64,000 bases of DNA from a bacterium. GTDB taxonomy: Bacteria; Hydrothermota; Tepidihabitantia; Tepidihabitantales; Tepidihabitantaceae. Where the stretch lies: positions 56,619-120,618 of the forward strand of contig DATJQV010000069.1 in assembly GCA_035505375.1 (NCBI GenBank), read 5' to 3'. Made by a program: the position numbers and the translations under genes. A model generated the notes under the pieces. It saw only the letters and a program-made list of their open reading frames with translations, made no database searches and was not told the DNA's origin. Shown piece after piece: positions 33,409 through 41,354 of this stretch; position 1 is the first letter of the stretch; the number at the start of each line of letters is the position of its first letter.

Positions 33409-34677
33409 CTATAGAACCATCCCGACCACCGCTCCGCCCAGCACCAGCCACACCGGCTCAACCTTGACGAAGAGCAGCAGGCAAAGCGCAACCACCGCAA
33501 GGCCCGCATGAACCGGTCCGTGAATCGCGCTCCGGCCCACAAACACCGTGGCCGAGAGCAACATCCCGGTCACTGCCGGCATCACGCCGGAGAGAAATCC
33601 GCGGACGAGCGGATTAGATGATATGCGACGGTAGACGTGAATCAAGCCCCAGAGCATGAGAGACGACGGCAGGAAAGTGCCGAGAGCCGCTATCAACGCA
33701 CCCCAGAGACCCAGCACCTTGTACCCGATGAACGCCGCCGTAATCGCCACCGGCCCGGGTGTAATCTGTCCCAGCGCCACGCCGTCGATGAACTCCCGCA
33801 TCGACAGCCAGTGATGCACCTCCACAACCTCATGCTGCAGGAAAGGAATAGCCGCAAACCCGCCGCCAAAGATGACAGTGCCGACCTTCAGAAAGACATA
33901 GCTAAGCCCGACCGCCTTCTGCCACGCCGTCGGTCCCGCGGCAACCGCCACAGTGGCAAACAGGATTGCAGGGATCCACGGCGCGAACGCCATTCGCCTC
34001 CCGCCCTTCGCCTTTCGCTGTCCCCCGTTTTGCCTTTTGGCTTTTGGTTCTTGGCCTTCTTCCTTCTCCTCCCCTCCCTCGTCACTTCTAGCTTCTAGCC
34101 TCTCGCTTCTAGCCTCTGCCTTCGTCCTGTTCAGCAGTACTCCCAGCACTCCGCACCCCACCACCACCAGCAGCACGTCGGCCTTGGAGAAAAGCGCAGC
34201 CGCAGCGATGACGCCGATTACTACCGCCTGCCAGGTCTTGATGTTAGCCTTACCTATCGACCACGTCGCCCATGCGAGGATTCCTACGACCACCGGCTGA
34301 ACGCCGCCGAACAGCTTCGTCACCAACGGCACGCTGCCGAACCGGAAATAGAGGAAACTAAGCCCGCACATCAGGACGAAACATGGCGCCAGCAGCGCGA
34401 TGACCGCCACAACCATGCCTTTCAACCCGCGCAACTCGTAGCCGATGTACTCGGCATAGTTGGAGACAAACGGCCCGGGCAGCATCTGTCCCATCGCCAC
34501 CGCGACGCTCAGTTCCGCGTCGTCAACCCACTGCCGCTTCTCTACCACTTCCTGCCGCAGCAGCGCAAGCATCCCGACCCCGCCGCCGAACCCGACTGTC
34601 CCAACCTTCGCAAACACCCGCGCGATTTCGCGCAGGCTCACGCGGTTCAGCTCAAGACCGCCGTCGGTCGCTGCCAT
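33409..34677 (-). CDS. chrA: chromate transporter, two-domain ChrA
   Basis: This 422-residue inner-membrane protein is a ChrA-type transporter with two homologous halves. The first half has FAKVGTVGFGGGVGMLALLRQEVVE and GQMLPGPFVSNYAEYIGY; the second has FLKVGTVIFGGGFAAIPFLQHEVVE and GQITPGPVAITAAFIGY. ChrA proteins export chromate or related oxyanions. The linker between the halves (about residues 192-225) is a charged stretch, including EARSERLEARSDE and EPKAKRQNGGQRKAKGGR, coded by AGAAGCGAGAGGCTAG- and CCAAAAGCCAAAAGG-type repeats. The ATG lies 6 nt after a TAGAAT -10 box without a ribosome site. Confidence 0.9.
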   Translation of the reverse strand: MAATDGGLELNRVSLREIARVFAKVGTVGFGGGVGMLALLRQEVVEKRQWVDDAELSVAVAMGQMLPGPFVSNYAEYIGYELRGLKGMVVAVIALLAPCFVLMCGLSFLYFRFGSVPLVTKLFGGVQPVVVGILAWATWSIGKANIKTWQAVVIGVIAAAALFSKADVLLVVVGCGVLGVLLNRTKAEARSERLEARSDEGGEEKEEGQEPKAKRQNGGQRKAKGGRRMAFAPWIPAILFATVAVAAGPTAWQKAVGLSYVFLKVGTVIFGGGFAAIPFLQHEVVEVHHWLSMREFIDGVALGQITPGPVAITAAFIGYKVLGLWGALIAALGTFLPSSLMLWGLIHVYRRISSNPLVRGFLSGVMPAVTGMLLSATVFVGRSAIHGPVHAGLAVVALCLLLFVKVEPVWLVLGGAVVGMVL

Positions 34678-34683
34678 GCGGCT

Positions 34684-34711
34684 ATTCTAGTCCTGTGCCT
34701 GCAGTCTTCAA
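34684..34711 (-). promoter_or_regulatory. Promoter of chrA (leaderless)
   Basis: Minus-strand TTGAAG (34711-34706), 16-bp spacer, TAGAAT (34689-34684), then 6 nt to the ATG at 34677. Confidence 0.6.
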
Positions 34712-34720
34712 GCCGCGCGG

Positions 34721-34749
34721 GTTGACAGCGCGGCAAAGCTGTGGCAATC
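34721..34749 (+). promoter_or_regulatory. Promoter of the DUF4126 gene
   Basis: TTGACA (34721-34726), 17-bp spacer, CAATCT (34744-34749), then 13 nt to the ATG at 34763. It diverges from the chrA promoter with about 10 bp between the two -35 boxes. Confidence 0.6.
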
Positions 34750-34762
34750 TGGCACGCAGGAT

Positions 34763-35320
34763 ATGCAATACGCGCTCTACGTTCTATTGGGCATCGGCCT
34801 TGCCGCAGCCTGTGGGTTTCGGGTCTTCGTGCCGTTCCTCGTAATCAGCATCGCTGCCTTGGCCGGGCACCTTAGACTCGCGCCCGACTTTGCCTGGCTC
34901 GGCTCGTGGCCCGCGCTCATCATCTTCGGGGTCGCAACCTTACTCGAAATCGTCGCCTATTACGTGCCCTGGCTCGACCACCTGCTCGATATCGCGGCGA
35001 CGCCTGTCGCAATCGTCGCCGGCATCGTTGTCACGGCTTCGGTCGTAACAGGGATGAGCCCGGTGTTACGCTGGTCCCTTGCGGCAATCGCCGGAGGCGG
35101 AGTAGCCGCCGCGATCCAGCTTGCCACGGTCGCTCTGCGCCGGGCGTCGACCTACGCGACTGCCGGGCTGGCGCACCCGCTCGCGGCCACGCTCGAAACC
35201 GGCGGCTCAGTCGGGATGTCGATTCTGAGCCTGCTCCTGCCGTTCGTCGCCGGCTTGCTGGCAATCATTCTCATCCTCATCGCGACCCACTGGCTTCTCC
35301 GCCACCGCGCCCGGGCCTGA
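34763..35320 (+). CDS. DUF4126 integral membrane protein
   Basis: This 185-residue protein has five or six membrane segments and matches the DUF4126 family: LLGIGLAAACGFRVFVPFLVIS at the start, WLGSWPALIIFGVATLLEIVAYYVPWLDHLLD in the middle and ETGGSVGMSILSLLLPFVAGLLAIILI near the end. The function of this family is unknown. It is transcribed divergently from chrA from its own promoter, with only a very short leader and no strong ribosome site. Confidence 0.85.
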   Translation: MQYALYVLLGIGLAAACGFRVFVPFLVISIAALAGHLRLAPDFAWLGSWPALIIFGVATLLEIVAYYVPWLDHLLDIAATPVAIVAGIVVTASVVTGMSPVLRWSLAAIAGGGVAAAIQLATVALRRASTYATAGLAHPLAATLETGGSVGMSILSLLLPFVAGLLAIILILIATHWLLRHRARA

Positions 35321-35368
35321 ACCTAAACCTCTCTGGAATGCGGGATCAACAGCGCCCCGCAGCACCAC

Positions 35369-35389
35369 AAATGGGGACGCTACCCATTT
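35369..35389. repeat. degenerate REP-like hairpin
   Basis: AAATGGG (35369-35375) and CCCATTT (35383-35389) form a 7-bp stem; the surrounding AATGGGGAC...ATTTTCCGCC resembles a worn copy of the GGGGACAGTCC palindrome found at 13141, 36116 and 57883. Another fragment (GGGGACAGTCCC) lies at about 35757. Confidence 0.5.
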
Positions 35390-35454
35390 TCCGCCTCTCC
35401 GTGACTAAGTTGCTGACTTAGATAGCGTTAGGCCGTGAGAACGACTGGAAATGA

Positions 35455-35765
35455 GGCCTCCGGAGTCGCCCTGGGAACCGTTCCGGGAACGGTTCGGGGG
35501 GTGGTTCGGATGGGGACTTGCAGATAGACCTCCGTGGCGATTCTGCGGGTGGTTTCGGACGCGAGACGGAGTGCGACTTTCCGGGCGAATTGCGAAGGCA
35601 CGGCCAAGGCGATTGCCGGACTGAATCGGACTGGCGCTTGCCGGCTGATTCTCATAGCCACTGCCGGCGTGGTGTGCGGAGCGACTCGCAAGACGGTTCG
35701 CAGAGCGGCTCTCAGGGTGACTTCGGCGGCGAGTTGCGGAGTCTGGCGAAAGGCGGGGACAGTCC
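35455..35765. repeat. degenerate tandem array with 12-bp period, CGGRGCGATTCG-like
   Basis: About 25 successive 12-bp units of the type GGGTGGTTTCGG / CAAGACGGTTCG / CAGAGCGGCTCT can be laid out almost without indels. The reading frames show a four-residue periodicity. Units are more diverged than in the array at 21720. No promoter or gene is seen inside; the methyltransferase gene starts 100 nt downstream. Confidence 0.75.
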
Positions 35766-35868
35766 CACAGAGCAACGCACGACTCGGCGCGGGACAGCGC
35801 CATCTGCCGACTCCGGGCCGCGGGCCGAGATGTGGACAAGCAGAAGCGGCAGCCTATACTCAGGGCAA

Positions 35869-36714
35869 GTGAATCCCGTTCTGGAAGACATCTATCGCAC
35901 GGGCAAGTGCGTTGACCTCATGGGCAAGGAGCGCAAGGTGACCGGCGCGGTGCCGCGCGAGGACGCGCTCATCCTGCAGGAGATGGTCAAGTTCGTGAAG
36001 GCGAAGACGACGCTTGAGACCGGTGTGGCGTTCGGCCTTTCCACTCTCGCCATCTGCGAAGCGCTGACGGAAGGAAAGACGGCCGCAGATTGCGCAGAAT
36101 CGGGGACAGTCCGCGGCGAAAACTGGGGACAGTCACATGGAGCGTGTGGCTTCGCCACCGTAGGAACGAACGACGCGCTGGACAGTCCCCGTTTTCGCCC
36201 CAAGCACTACGGCGTGGACCCGGAGCAGAATACGGTTCATGGCGGTGCTGCCCTTGCCAGTCTGAAGCGGGCCGGGCTGGACTCAGTCTTCGAGTTGCTG
36301 GAGGGGCCTTCGCACTTGATGTTGCCGAAGCTGCTTGAGAAGGGTGTTGTGCTCGACCTCGGCTTCATCGACGGCTGGCACACGTTCGACTACACCCTGC
36401 TCGACTTCTTCTACATTGACAAGATGCTTCGGCCCGGCGGCGTCGTGCTGCTCCACGACCAGTCGTGGCCGTCTAAGCAGAAGGTAATCAAGTTCATCAC
36501 GACACATCGGCGGTACAAGGAACTACCGGTACGCTCAAGCACGAAGACCGGCTTCTTCAAATGGCTGCGCCGGGTCGTCACTGCCAAGTGGCACTGGCTG
36601 CGCGGAGCGCCGTTCGGAGTTGTCGTGTCTGCCCTGGCCAACCGGCCGGAGATCGCTGCTTTCGTGAAGCTCGAATCGTTCGAGCCCGACCACCGCTTCT
36701 TCCGCAACTTCTGA
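35869..36714 (+). CDS. class I SAM-dependent methyltransferase with in-frame repeat insert
   Basis: This 281-residue protein contains a Rossmann-type methyltransferase core: LETGVAFGLSTLAICEAL (SAM motif I, with Thr replacing the usual Glu/Val), HYGVDPEQN, DLGFIDGWHTFDYTLLDFFYIDKMLRPGGVVLLHDQ, as in the family of sugar or cephalosporin-hydroxylase-like methyltransferases (class I, type 24). Between motif I and HYGVDP about 35 residues are coded by a repeat insert (36083-36198), which is not expected in this fold. The GTG at 35869 lies 8 nt after TATACT with no ribosome site. An open frame extends upstream to 35518, but it is the 12-bp array and does not look coding. Substrate unknown. Confidence 0.78.
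   Translation: MNPVLEDIYRTGKCVDLMGKERKVTGAVPREDALILQEMVKFVKAKTTLETGVAFGLSTLAICEALTEGKTAADCAESGTVRGENWGQSHGACGFATVGTNDALDSPRFRPKHYGVDPEQNTVHGGAALASLKRAGLDSVFELLEGPSHLMLPKLLEKGVVLDLGFIDGWHTFDYTLLDFFYIDKMLRPGGVVLLHDQSWPSKQKVIKFITTHRRYKELPVRSSTKTGFFKWLRRVVTAKWHWLRGAPFGVVVSALANRPEIAAFVKLESFEPDHRFFRNF
36083..36198 (+). repeat. GCAGATTGCGCAG word plus REP-like palindrome inside the methyltransferase gene
   Basis: A CCGCAGATTGCGCAGAAT word (36083-36100) is followed by GGGGACAGTCC (36102-36112) and a palindrome with arms GCGAAAACTGGGGACAGTC (36116-36134) and GACAGTCCCCGTTTTCGC (36181-36198). The frame stays open and encodes residues of about 72-110. Confidence 0.8.
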
Positions 36715-36726
36715 CCTGACCCGACT

Positions 36727-36812
36727 CAACCACAAAGGCACAAAGACACGAAGCTGATGTCCGGAACTCAGGGCCTTTGCTTGGTGCCTTGGTGTCTTCG
36801 TGGTTAATTCCT
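36727..36812. repeat. inverted-repeat element of CACAAAGGCACAAAGACACG words
   Basis: AACCACAAAGGCACAAAGACACGAAG (from 36728) faces CTTGGTGTCTTCGTGGTTAA (to about 36806), giving a long imperfect stem around a 30-nt centre. It lies between the methyltransferase and galE genes and may double as a terminator. A related piece is inside the gene at 12089-12120. Confidence 0.7.
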
Positions 36813-36822
36813 TTCCCGGTTC

Positions 36823-36851
36823 TTGCATGCGCCTGAGCCGATTGGTATATT
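36823..36851 (+). promoter_or_regulatory. Promoter of galE (leaderless)
   Basis: TTGCAT (36823-36828), 17-bp spacer, TATATT (36846-36851), then 6 nt to the ATG at 36858. Confidence 0.7.
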
Positions 36852-36857
36852 AGCTTG

Positions 36858-37832
36858 ATGAGAGTCCTCGTTACCGGCGGGGCCGGCTACATCGGCAGCG
36901 TGACGACCAAGGTGCTGCTTGAAGCCGGTCATCATGTCACGGTGTTCGACAATCTCTCGCGCGGCCACCGCGCCGCTGTCACGGCCCCTGCGCGGCTGGT
37001 TGTCGGCGACGTCGGCGACCGCGTGGCGCTGGACCGCGTCTTTGCGGAGGCGCAGCCCGAATGTGTGATGCACTTTGCCGCGCTCTCGCAGGTCGGCGAG
37101 TCAGTCCGGAAGCCGGACCTTTACTTTGAGAACAACGTCGCCTTCGGCACGAACCTGCTGAGCGCCGCCGGCCGCGCGGGTGTGAAGCGGTTCGTCTTCT
37201 CCTCGAGCGCGGCGGTCTACGGCGCGCCCGAACGGACGCCGATCACCGAAGGAGACGCGCTTCGGCCCGTCAACCCGTATGGCAGCACGAAGATGGTCTT
37301 CGAATCCCTGCTTGAGGAGTACGGCAAGGCGTACGGAATGCACCACGCCGCGCTCCGCTACTTCAACGTGGCCGGTGCATACTCGGGCCTCGGGGAGGAC
37401 CACCGACCGGAGACGCACCTTGTTCCCGACATTCTGCACAGCGCGCTCCACGCGGGCAAGACGTTCGAGCTGTTCGGCGACGACTATCCAACCCGGGACG
37501 GCACCAACATCCGCGATTACATCCACGTCCACGACCTCGCGCGCGCCCACCTACTGGCGATGGCAGCCATCGAGGACCGGAGCGTCGTCTACAACCTCGG
37601 TAGCGAGAACGGCTATTCGAACCTCGAGGTCTTCGCAGCCGCCGAGAGAGCCATTGGCCGCAAGCTACCATTAAAGGTCGGGCCGCGCCGCCCCGGCGAC
37701 CCGCCTGTCCTCATCGCGTCGTCGGACAAGATACGCCGCGAGTTGGGCTGGAGGCCGGAGAAGAACCTCGAACAGATGATTGCCGATGCGTGGGAATGGC
37801 ACCGGCAACACCCACAAGGATACGAGGAGTAG
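36858..37832 (+). CDS. galE: UDP-glucose 4-epimerase
   Basis: This 324-residue protein is a short-chain dehydrogenase-type epimerase. It has the NAD-binding motif VTGGAGYIGS at the N-terminus, FSSSAAVYG near residue 115, the catalytic YxxxK as NPYGSTKMVFE near 140, and GTNIRDYIHVHDLARAH near residue 215, which are typical of GalE. It interconverts UDP-glucose and UDP-galactose in the cytoplasm for envelope sugars. A TTG one codon upstream is also in frame; I chose the ATG. No ribosome site is present, and the -10 box is 6 nt upstream. asd follows after 45 nt. Confidence 0.93.
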   Translation: MRVLVTGGAGYIGSVTTKVLLEAGHHVTVFDNLSRGHRAAVTAPARLVVGDVGDRVALDRVFAEAQPECVMHFAALSQVGESVRKPDLYFENNVAFGTNLLSAAGRAGVKRFVFSSSAAVYGAPERTPITEGDALRPVNPYGSTKMVFESLLEEYGKAYGMHHAALRYFNVAGAYSGLGEDHRPETHLVPDILHSALHAGKTFELFGDDYPTRDGTNIRDYIHVHDLARAHLLAMAAIEDRSVVYNLGSENGYSNLEVFAAAERAIGRKLPLKVGPRRPGDPPVLIASSDKIRRELGWRPEKNLEQMIADAWEWHRQHPQGYEE

Positions 37833-37877
37833 GTGAATGACCAAGTACCAATTCCCAATTACGAATTGGAGGCAGGC

Positions 37878-38864
37878 ATGAAGAGAATCGGAATTGCCGG
37901 CGCGACCGGGCTCGTGGGCGAGACGCTGCTGCGCATACTTGAATCCGGTCCGCACGAGATTGAAGACCTGCGGCTTTTCGCCTCGGCCAGGAGCGCGGGC
38001 ACCAGGCTGAAGTTCCGTGACCGGGAGTACGAGGTAAGAGAGGTCGACCCGGACGGGTTCAAGGGCCTTGACGTCGCCTTCTTCTGCCTTGAGGCCGACC
38101 TGGCCAGGAAGCTCGTGCCGCAGGTCGCGAAGCACTGCCCGGTCATCGACAAGTCGAGCGAGTTCCGGCTGAAGGCCACCGTGCCGCTGGTCGTGCCCGA
38201 GGTCAACCCCGACTCGCTAAGGGGGCATGAAAACATCATCGGCAATCCGAACTGCACGACCATCCCGCTGGTGGTTGCGGTCAACCCGCTGCACAAGGAG
38301 TTCGGACTTGAGGGAATCTGGCTCGCATCGTATCAGTCGGTTTCCGGTGCCGGCAAGGCCGCGGCCGAACAGCTTCAGTATGAGACCGAGTTCGTCGCCC
38401 TCAAGCAGAAACCCGACGCCAAGGACAGCCCGCTCGGCCCGCAGATCGCGGATAACATCGTCCCGCAGATTGCCGACTTCGACTCGCACGGCAATACCGG
38501 CGAGGAGACAAAGACAATCAAGGAAACGGCCAAGATCCTCGGCCTGCCCGGCCTGAAGGTGAACTCGACCTGCGTGCGCGTTCCGGTCTCCGTCGGACAT
38601 TCGCTGGCGGTGACGTGCCGGTTCAGCCAGGAAGTGAAGCACAAGGAAGCCACGCGCGTTCTCAAGTCTGCGCCAGGCGTCGTTCTGCGCTCGGGTCACG
38701 ACTACACAACGCCGGCCGAATGTCGCGGCAACGACTCCGTCTTCGTGAGCCGAGTTCGCCAGGGCGCTGAGCCGGAGGAAATCAACATGTGGGTGGTCAC
38801 CGACAACCTGCGCAAGGGCGCGGCCACCAACGCTGTGCAGATAGCGGAGCTACTGGAGAAGTGA
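37878..38864 (+). CDS. asd: aspartate-semialdehyde dehydrogenase
   Basis: This 328-residue enzyme reduces aspartyl phosphate to aspartate semialdehyde with NADPH, on the way to lysine, threonine, methionine and diaminopimelate. It has the N-terminal NADP motif GIAGATGLVGETLL, the catalytic Cys in NPNCTTIPLVV near residue 128, the signature QSVSGAGKAAAEQL near 155, and CVRVPVSVGHS near 240. The ATG at 37878 has GGAGG five bases upstream. The 45-nt gap after galE contains a CAATTCCCAATTACGAATTGG-type dispersed word that overlaps this ribosome site. Confidence 0.94.
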   Translation: MKRIGIAGATGLVGETLLRILESGPHEIEDLRLFASARSAGTRLKFRDREYEVREVDPDGFKGLDVAFFCLEADLARKLVPQVAKHCPVIDKSSEFRLKATVPLVVPEVNPDSLRGHENIIGNPNCTTIPLVVAVNPLHKEFGLEGIWLASYQSVSGAGKAAAEQLQYETEFVALKQKPDAKDSPLGPQIADNIVPQIADFDSHGNTGEETKTIKETAKILGLPGLKVNSTCVRVPVSVGHSLAVTCRFSQEVKHKEATRVLKSAPGVVLRSGHDYTTPAECRGNDSVFVSRVRQGAEPEEINMWVVTDNLRKGAATNAVQIAELLEK

Positions 38865-38894
38865 GCAGAGAGGAGTGAGGAGGGAGGAGTCGAG

Positions 38895-40877
38895 ATGAGG
38901 ACATTGGCGTTGCTGTCGGTGCTGGCACTAGCAGGGCTTGCCCAGTCCGGCGCCTGGTTCGACCAACCGTGGCTCGTGGGCAAGCCGGGGGCCCTCGTGG
39001 AACGAAGAACGACAAACGACGAACGAGAAACGAGGATTGGCCCGGCTGCGGAGTCACTCCATTCGTACAACGTACGCCACTACCGGTTGGACATCAACCT
39101 GCCGATGACCAACCAGTCATACGTCGCGCACGAGGCGCTTTCCATCCGCAGCGACGTGCCGACGGTACTTGTCTGCACGCTTAACTTCGTGAACCTCGTC
39201 TGCGACTCGGCGAAGCGTCTCGGCGTACCGCTCAATTTCACGACGCCTGCGGGCCTGCTCGCGGTCGAACTGGACAATCCGCTTCCCCTCGGCGACTCCA
39301 CTGTCCTCGACATCTTCTACCACCGCGATTCCGCCACCGCCGACACCGGCTACTACTTCGCCAAGCCGCCAACCGTCACCCACGCGTACTGTATGACCTG
39401 CACCGCGCCCGAACTGGCCCGCTACTGGATGCCGTGCTATGATGAACCCAGCGACAAGGCCGAACGAGGCGTCGACTTGAACCTCACCGTGCCCGATTCG
39501 TTCCAGACCTGCGCCAACGGCCTGCTCGACTCGGCAAAGGCCGACACCGCCAGACACACGAAGACCTGGTTCTGGCACCATCCCCACAGCATCGCGACCT
39601 ACCTCATCGTCTTCTCCGCCTCGCGGTTCGCTACCTGGCAGCAGAACATCCTCTTGCAGACCGGGGATACTCTGCCGTCCAAGTACTTCATCTGGCCCGA
39701 GGACTCGAGTGCCTCCGTGACGAACTTCGGCAAGGTCCCCGACATGATGACCTACTTCTCGGACTCAACCCGGTTCGGACCGTACCCCTTTGAGAAGTAC
39801 GGCATGGTCCCGGGCTACTACGGATTCCCGTGGGGCGGCATGGAGAACCAGACCATGACGATGATCCACACCCAATGGCTGCGCAGCGGCGACCCGGTGG
39901 GCATGGCCCACGAGATGTCTCACATGTGGTGGGGCGACATGGTCACCTGCGTGGACTTTGCGAACGTCTGGCTCAACGAAGGGTTCGCGACCTGGGCCGA
40001 GTGCCTCTACGATGGCCACATGAACAGCCGCTCCCAGTTCAACTCCTACATCGTGTCCAAGGCGACCGACTACTTCAACCAGCACCGCAGCCGCGACTTC
40101 CCGATTTACAACCCGGCTCCGGCCGACGTCTACAACAGCGGCGTCATCTATTCGAAGGGTTCATGGGTGCTGCGCATGCTGCAGTTCGTCGAGGGTGACA
40201 CGGCATGGCAGAGCCCCGGCGTCATGTTCCAGGCCCTGCGCGCCTACGGGGACAGCTTCAAGTACGGCACCGCCTCGACCGCGGACTTCGAGCGCATCAA
40301 CGAGCACTTCTACGGGCAGAGCCTTGCCAGGTTCTTCAACGAATGGGTCTACGACCGCGGCTATCCGAAGTACACCATCACCTGGGACAAACAGCTGGTC
40401 GGCCCCTACTGGCATGTCATCGCCAGGCTGGCCCAGCACAACGACACCAACTCGGCCCGGCTGTTCCATATGCCGTACCCGGTACGCCTCAACTGCGCGG
40501 GTGAGAGCGTGATGTACACCTTCTATCCGCAGGACACCGTGGCGGTCCATACCTTCGTGCTGACAGCGCAGCCGCTGAGCATCACGCCCGACCCTGACAA
40601 CTGGGTCCTCGACAGTTGCCACGTGGCGACCGGCATCGAGGAAATGCCGAATGACGAAGTGCGAATGATGAATGTCGGACCAACCATAGTTCACGGCGTT
40701 CTGAGATTGGCGAATGGCGAACGGCGAATGGCGACTAGCGAGCTGCTGGACATCGCAGGGCGGAAGGTGCTGGACCTGAGACCCGGCCCGAATGACGTCT
40801 CCGGGCTCGCGCCCGGAATCTACTTCGTGCGCTCTGCCGGCACGGGGCTGCCGGCGCGTGTTGTCATTGCCCGTTGA
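38895..40877 (+). CDS. secreted M1-family metallopeptidase with type IX-type sorting domain
   Basis: This 660-residue protein starts with a signal peptide (MRTLALLSVLALAGLAQSGA). The M1 (gluzincin) catalytic site is HEMSHMWWGD with the third zinc ligand in LNEGFATWAE, near residues 338-370, and the substrate motif GGMENQTM (GxMEN type) lies just before. It probably acts as an aminopeptidase outside the cell. The C-terminal 50 residues (ELLDIAGRKVLDLRPG, GLAPGIYFVRSAG) are a short sorting domain. Three stretches are coded by dispersed repeats: ERRTTNDERETR after the signal peptide, PNDEVRMMN, and LANGERRMATS before the sorting domain (nt 38997-39035, 40645-40676, 40703-40738). Confidence 0.88.
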   Translation: MRTLALLSVLALAGLAQSGAWFDQPWLVGKPGALVERRTTNDERETRIGPAAESLHSYNVRHYRLDINLPMTNQSYVAHEALSIRSDVPTVLVCTLNFVNLVCDSAKRLGVPLNFTTPAGLLAVELDNPLPLGDSTVLDIFYHRDSATADTGYYFAKPPTVTHAYCMTCTAPELARYWMPCYDEPSDKAERGVDLNLTVPDSFQTCANGLLDSAKADTARHTKTWFWHHPHSIATYLIVFSASRFATWQQNILLQTGDTLPSKYFIWPEDSSASVTNFGKVPDMMTYFSDSTRFGPYPFEKYGMVPGYYGFPWGGMENQTMTMIHTQWLRSGDPVGMAHEMSHMWWGDMVTCVDFANVWLNEGFATWAECLYDGHMNSRSQFNSYIVSKATDYFNQHRSRDFPIYNPAPADVYNSGVIYSKGSWVLRMLQFVEGDTAWQSPGVMFQALRAYGDSFKYGTASTADFERINEHFYGQSLARFFNEWVYDRGYPKYTITWDKQLVGPYWHVIARLAQHNDTNSARLFHMPYPVRLNCAGESVMYTFYPQDTVAVHTFVLTAQPLSITPDPDNWVLDSCHVATGIEEMPNDEVRMMNVGPTIVHGVLRLANGERRMATSELLDIAGRKVLDLRPGPNDVSGLAPGIYFVRSAGTGLPARVVIAR

Positions 40878-40901
40878 CAACACGGACGACGGGCGTAGAC
40901 T
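40874..40901 (+). promoter_or_regulatory. Promoter of a small lipoprotein gene
   Basis: TTGACA (40874-40879), 16-bp spacer, TAGACT (40896-40901), overlapping the end of the M1 peptidase gene. The transcript has a leader with AGGAGG before the ATG at 40920. Confidence 0.7.
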
Positions 40902-40919
40902 GACATTCCAGGAGGTTCT

Positions 40920-41261
40920 ATGTATCGACTCGCGTTGTTCGCGTTGGCCTGTCTGCTGCTCGTCAACTGCAGCGTTGTGTACGTGAAAGCCCCGCCGGGC
41001 AAGACCGTCACGCTGATGTCGAACGAACCGGCAACGGTCAAGATAACGCTCCGGCAGTGGTCCTTCTTGTGGGGACTCATCCCGCTGAACAGCGTTAACA
41101 CCGCTGCCTGGGTCAGCATGGCCAATCTGGGTCAGTTGCGCGTCAAGAGCTATTATACCTGGTACGAGTGGCTGTGGAACATCCCGCTCTTCGCCGTGGT
41201 CGGACTGCACTCGAATACCGTCCTGCTGGAGGGCAACCCGCCGCCGCCGGAGCAGAAATAG
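40920..41261 (+). CDS. small lipoprotein, Bor-like context unknown
   Basis: This 113-residue protein has a lipoprotein signal (MYRLALFALACLLLVNCS), with the Cys at residue 17 as the lipidation site. The mature part has two hydrophobic stretches (WSFLWGLIPLNS and WLWNIPLFAVVGLHSN) and ends in a Pro-rich tail. The phrase LWGLIP.. is reminiscent of small Bor/TraT-like surface lipoproteins, but I cannot assign it. The ribosome site AGGAGG lies seven bases before the ATG and a promoter is at 40874-40901. Function unknown. Confidence 0.7.
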   Translation: MYRLALFALACLLLVNCSVVYVKAPPGKTVTLMSNEPATVKITLRQWSFLWGLIPLNSVNTAAWVSMANLGQLRVKSYYTWYEWLWNIPLFAVVGLHSNTVLLEGNPPPPEQK

Positions 41262-41354
41262 AACCGTCCACCACCCCATGGCGTCTAACGGCTGCGTGGT
41301 CCTGACCGTATTGCCCTCTTGTCGACCTAAGATCACTCACAAAGGAGAAACTTG

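Noticed and set aside
35518..35868. N-terminal extension of the SAM methyltransferase
   Set aside because: It is entirely made of the 12-bp array; the start at 35869 follows a -10 box and begins with conserved-looking sequence.
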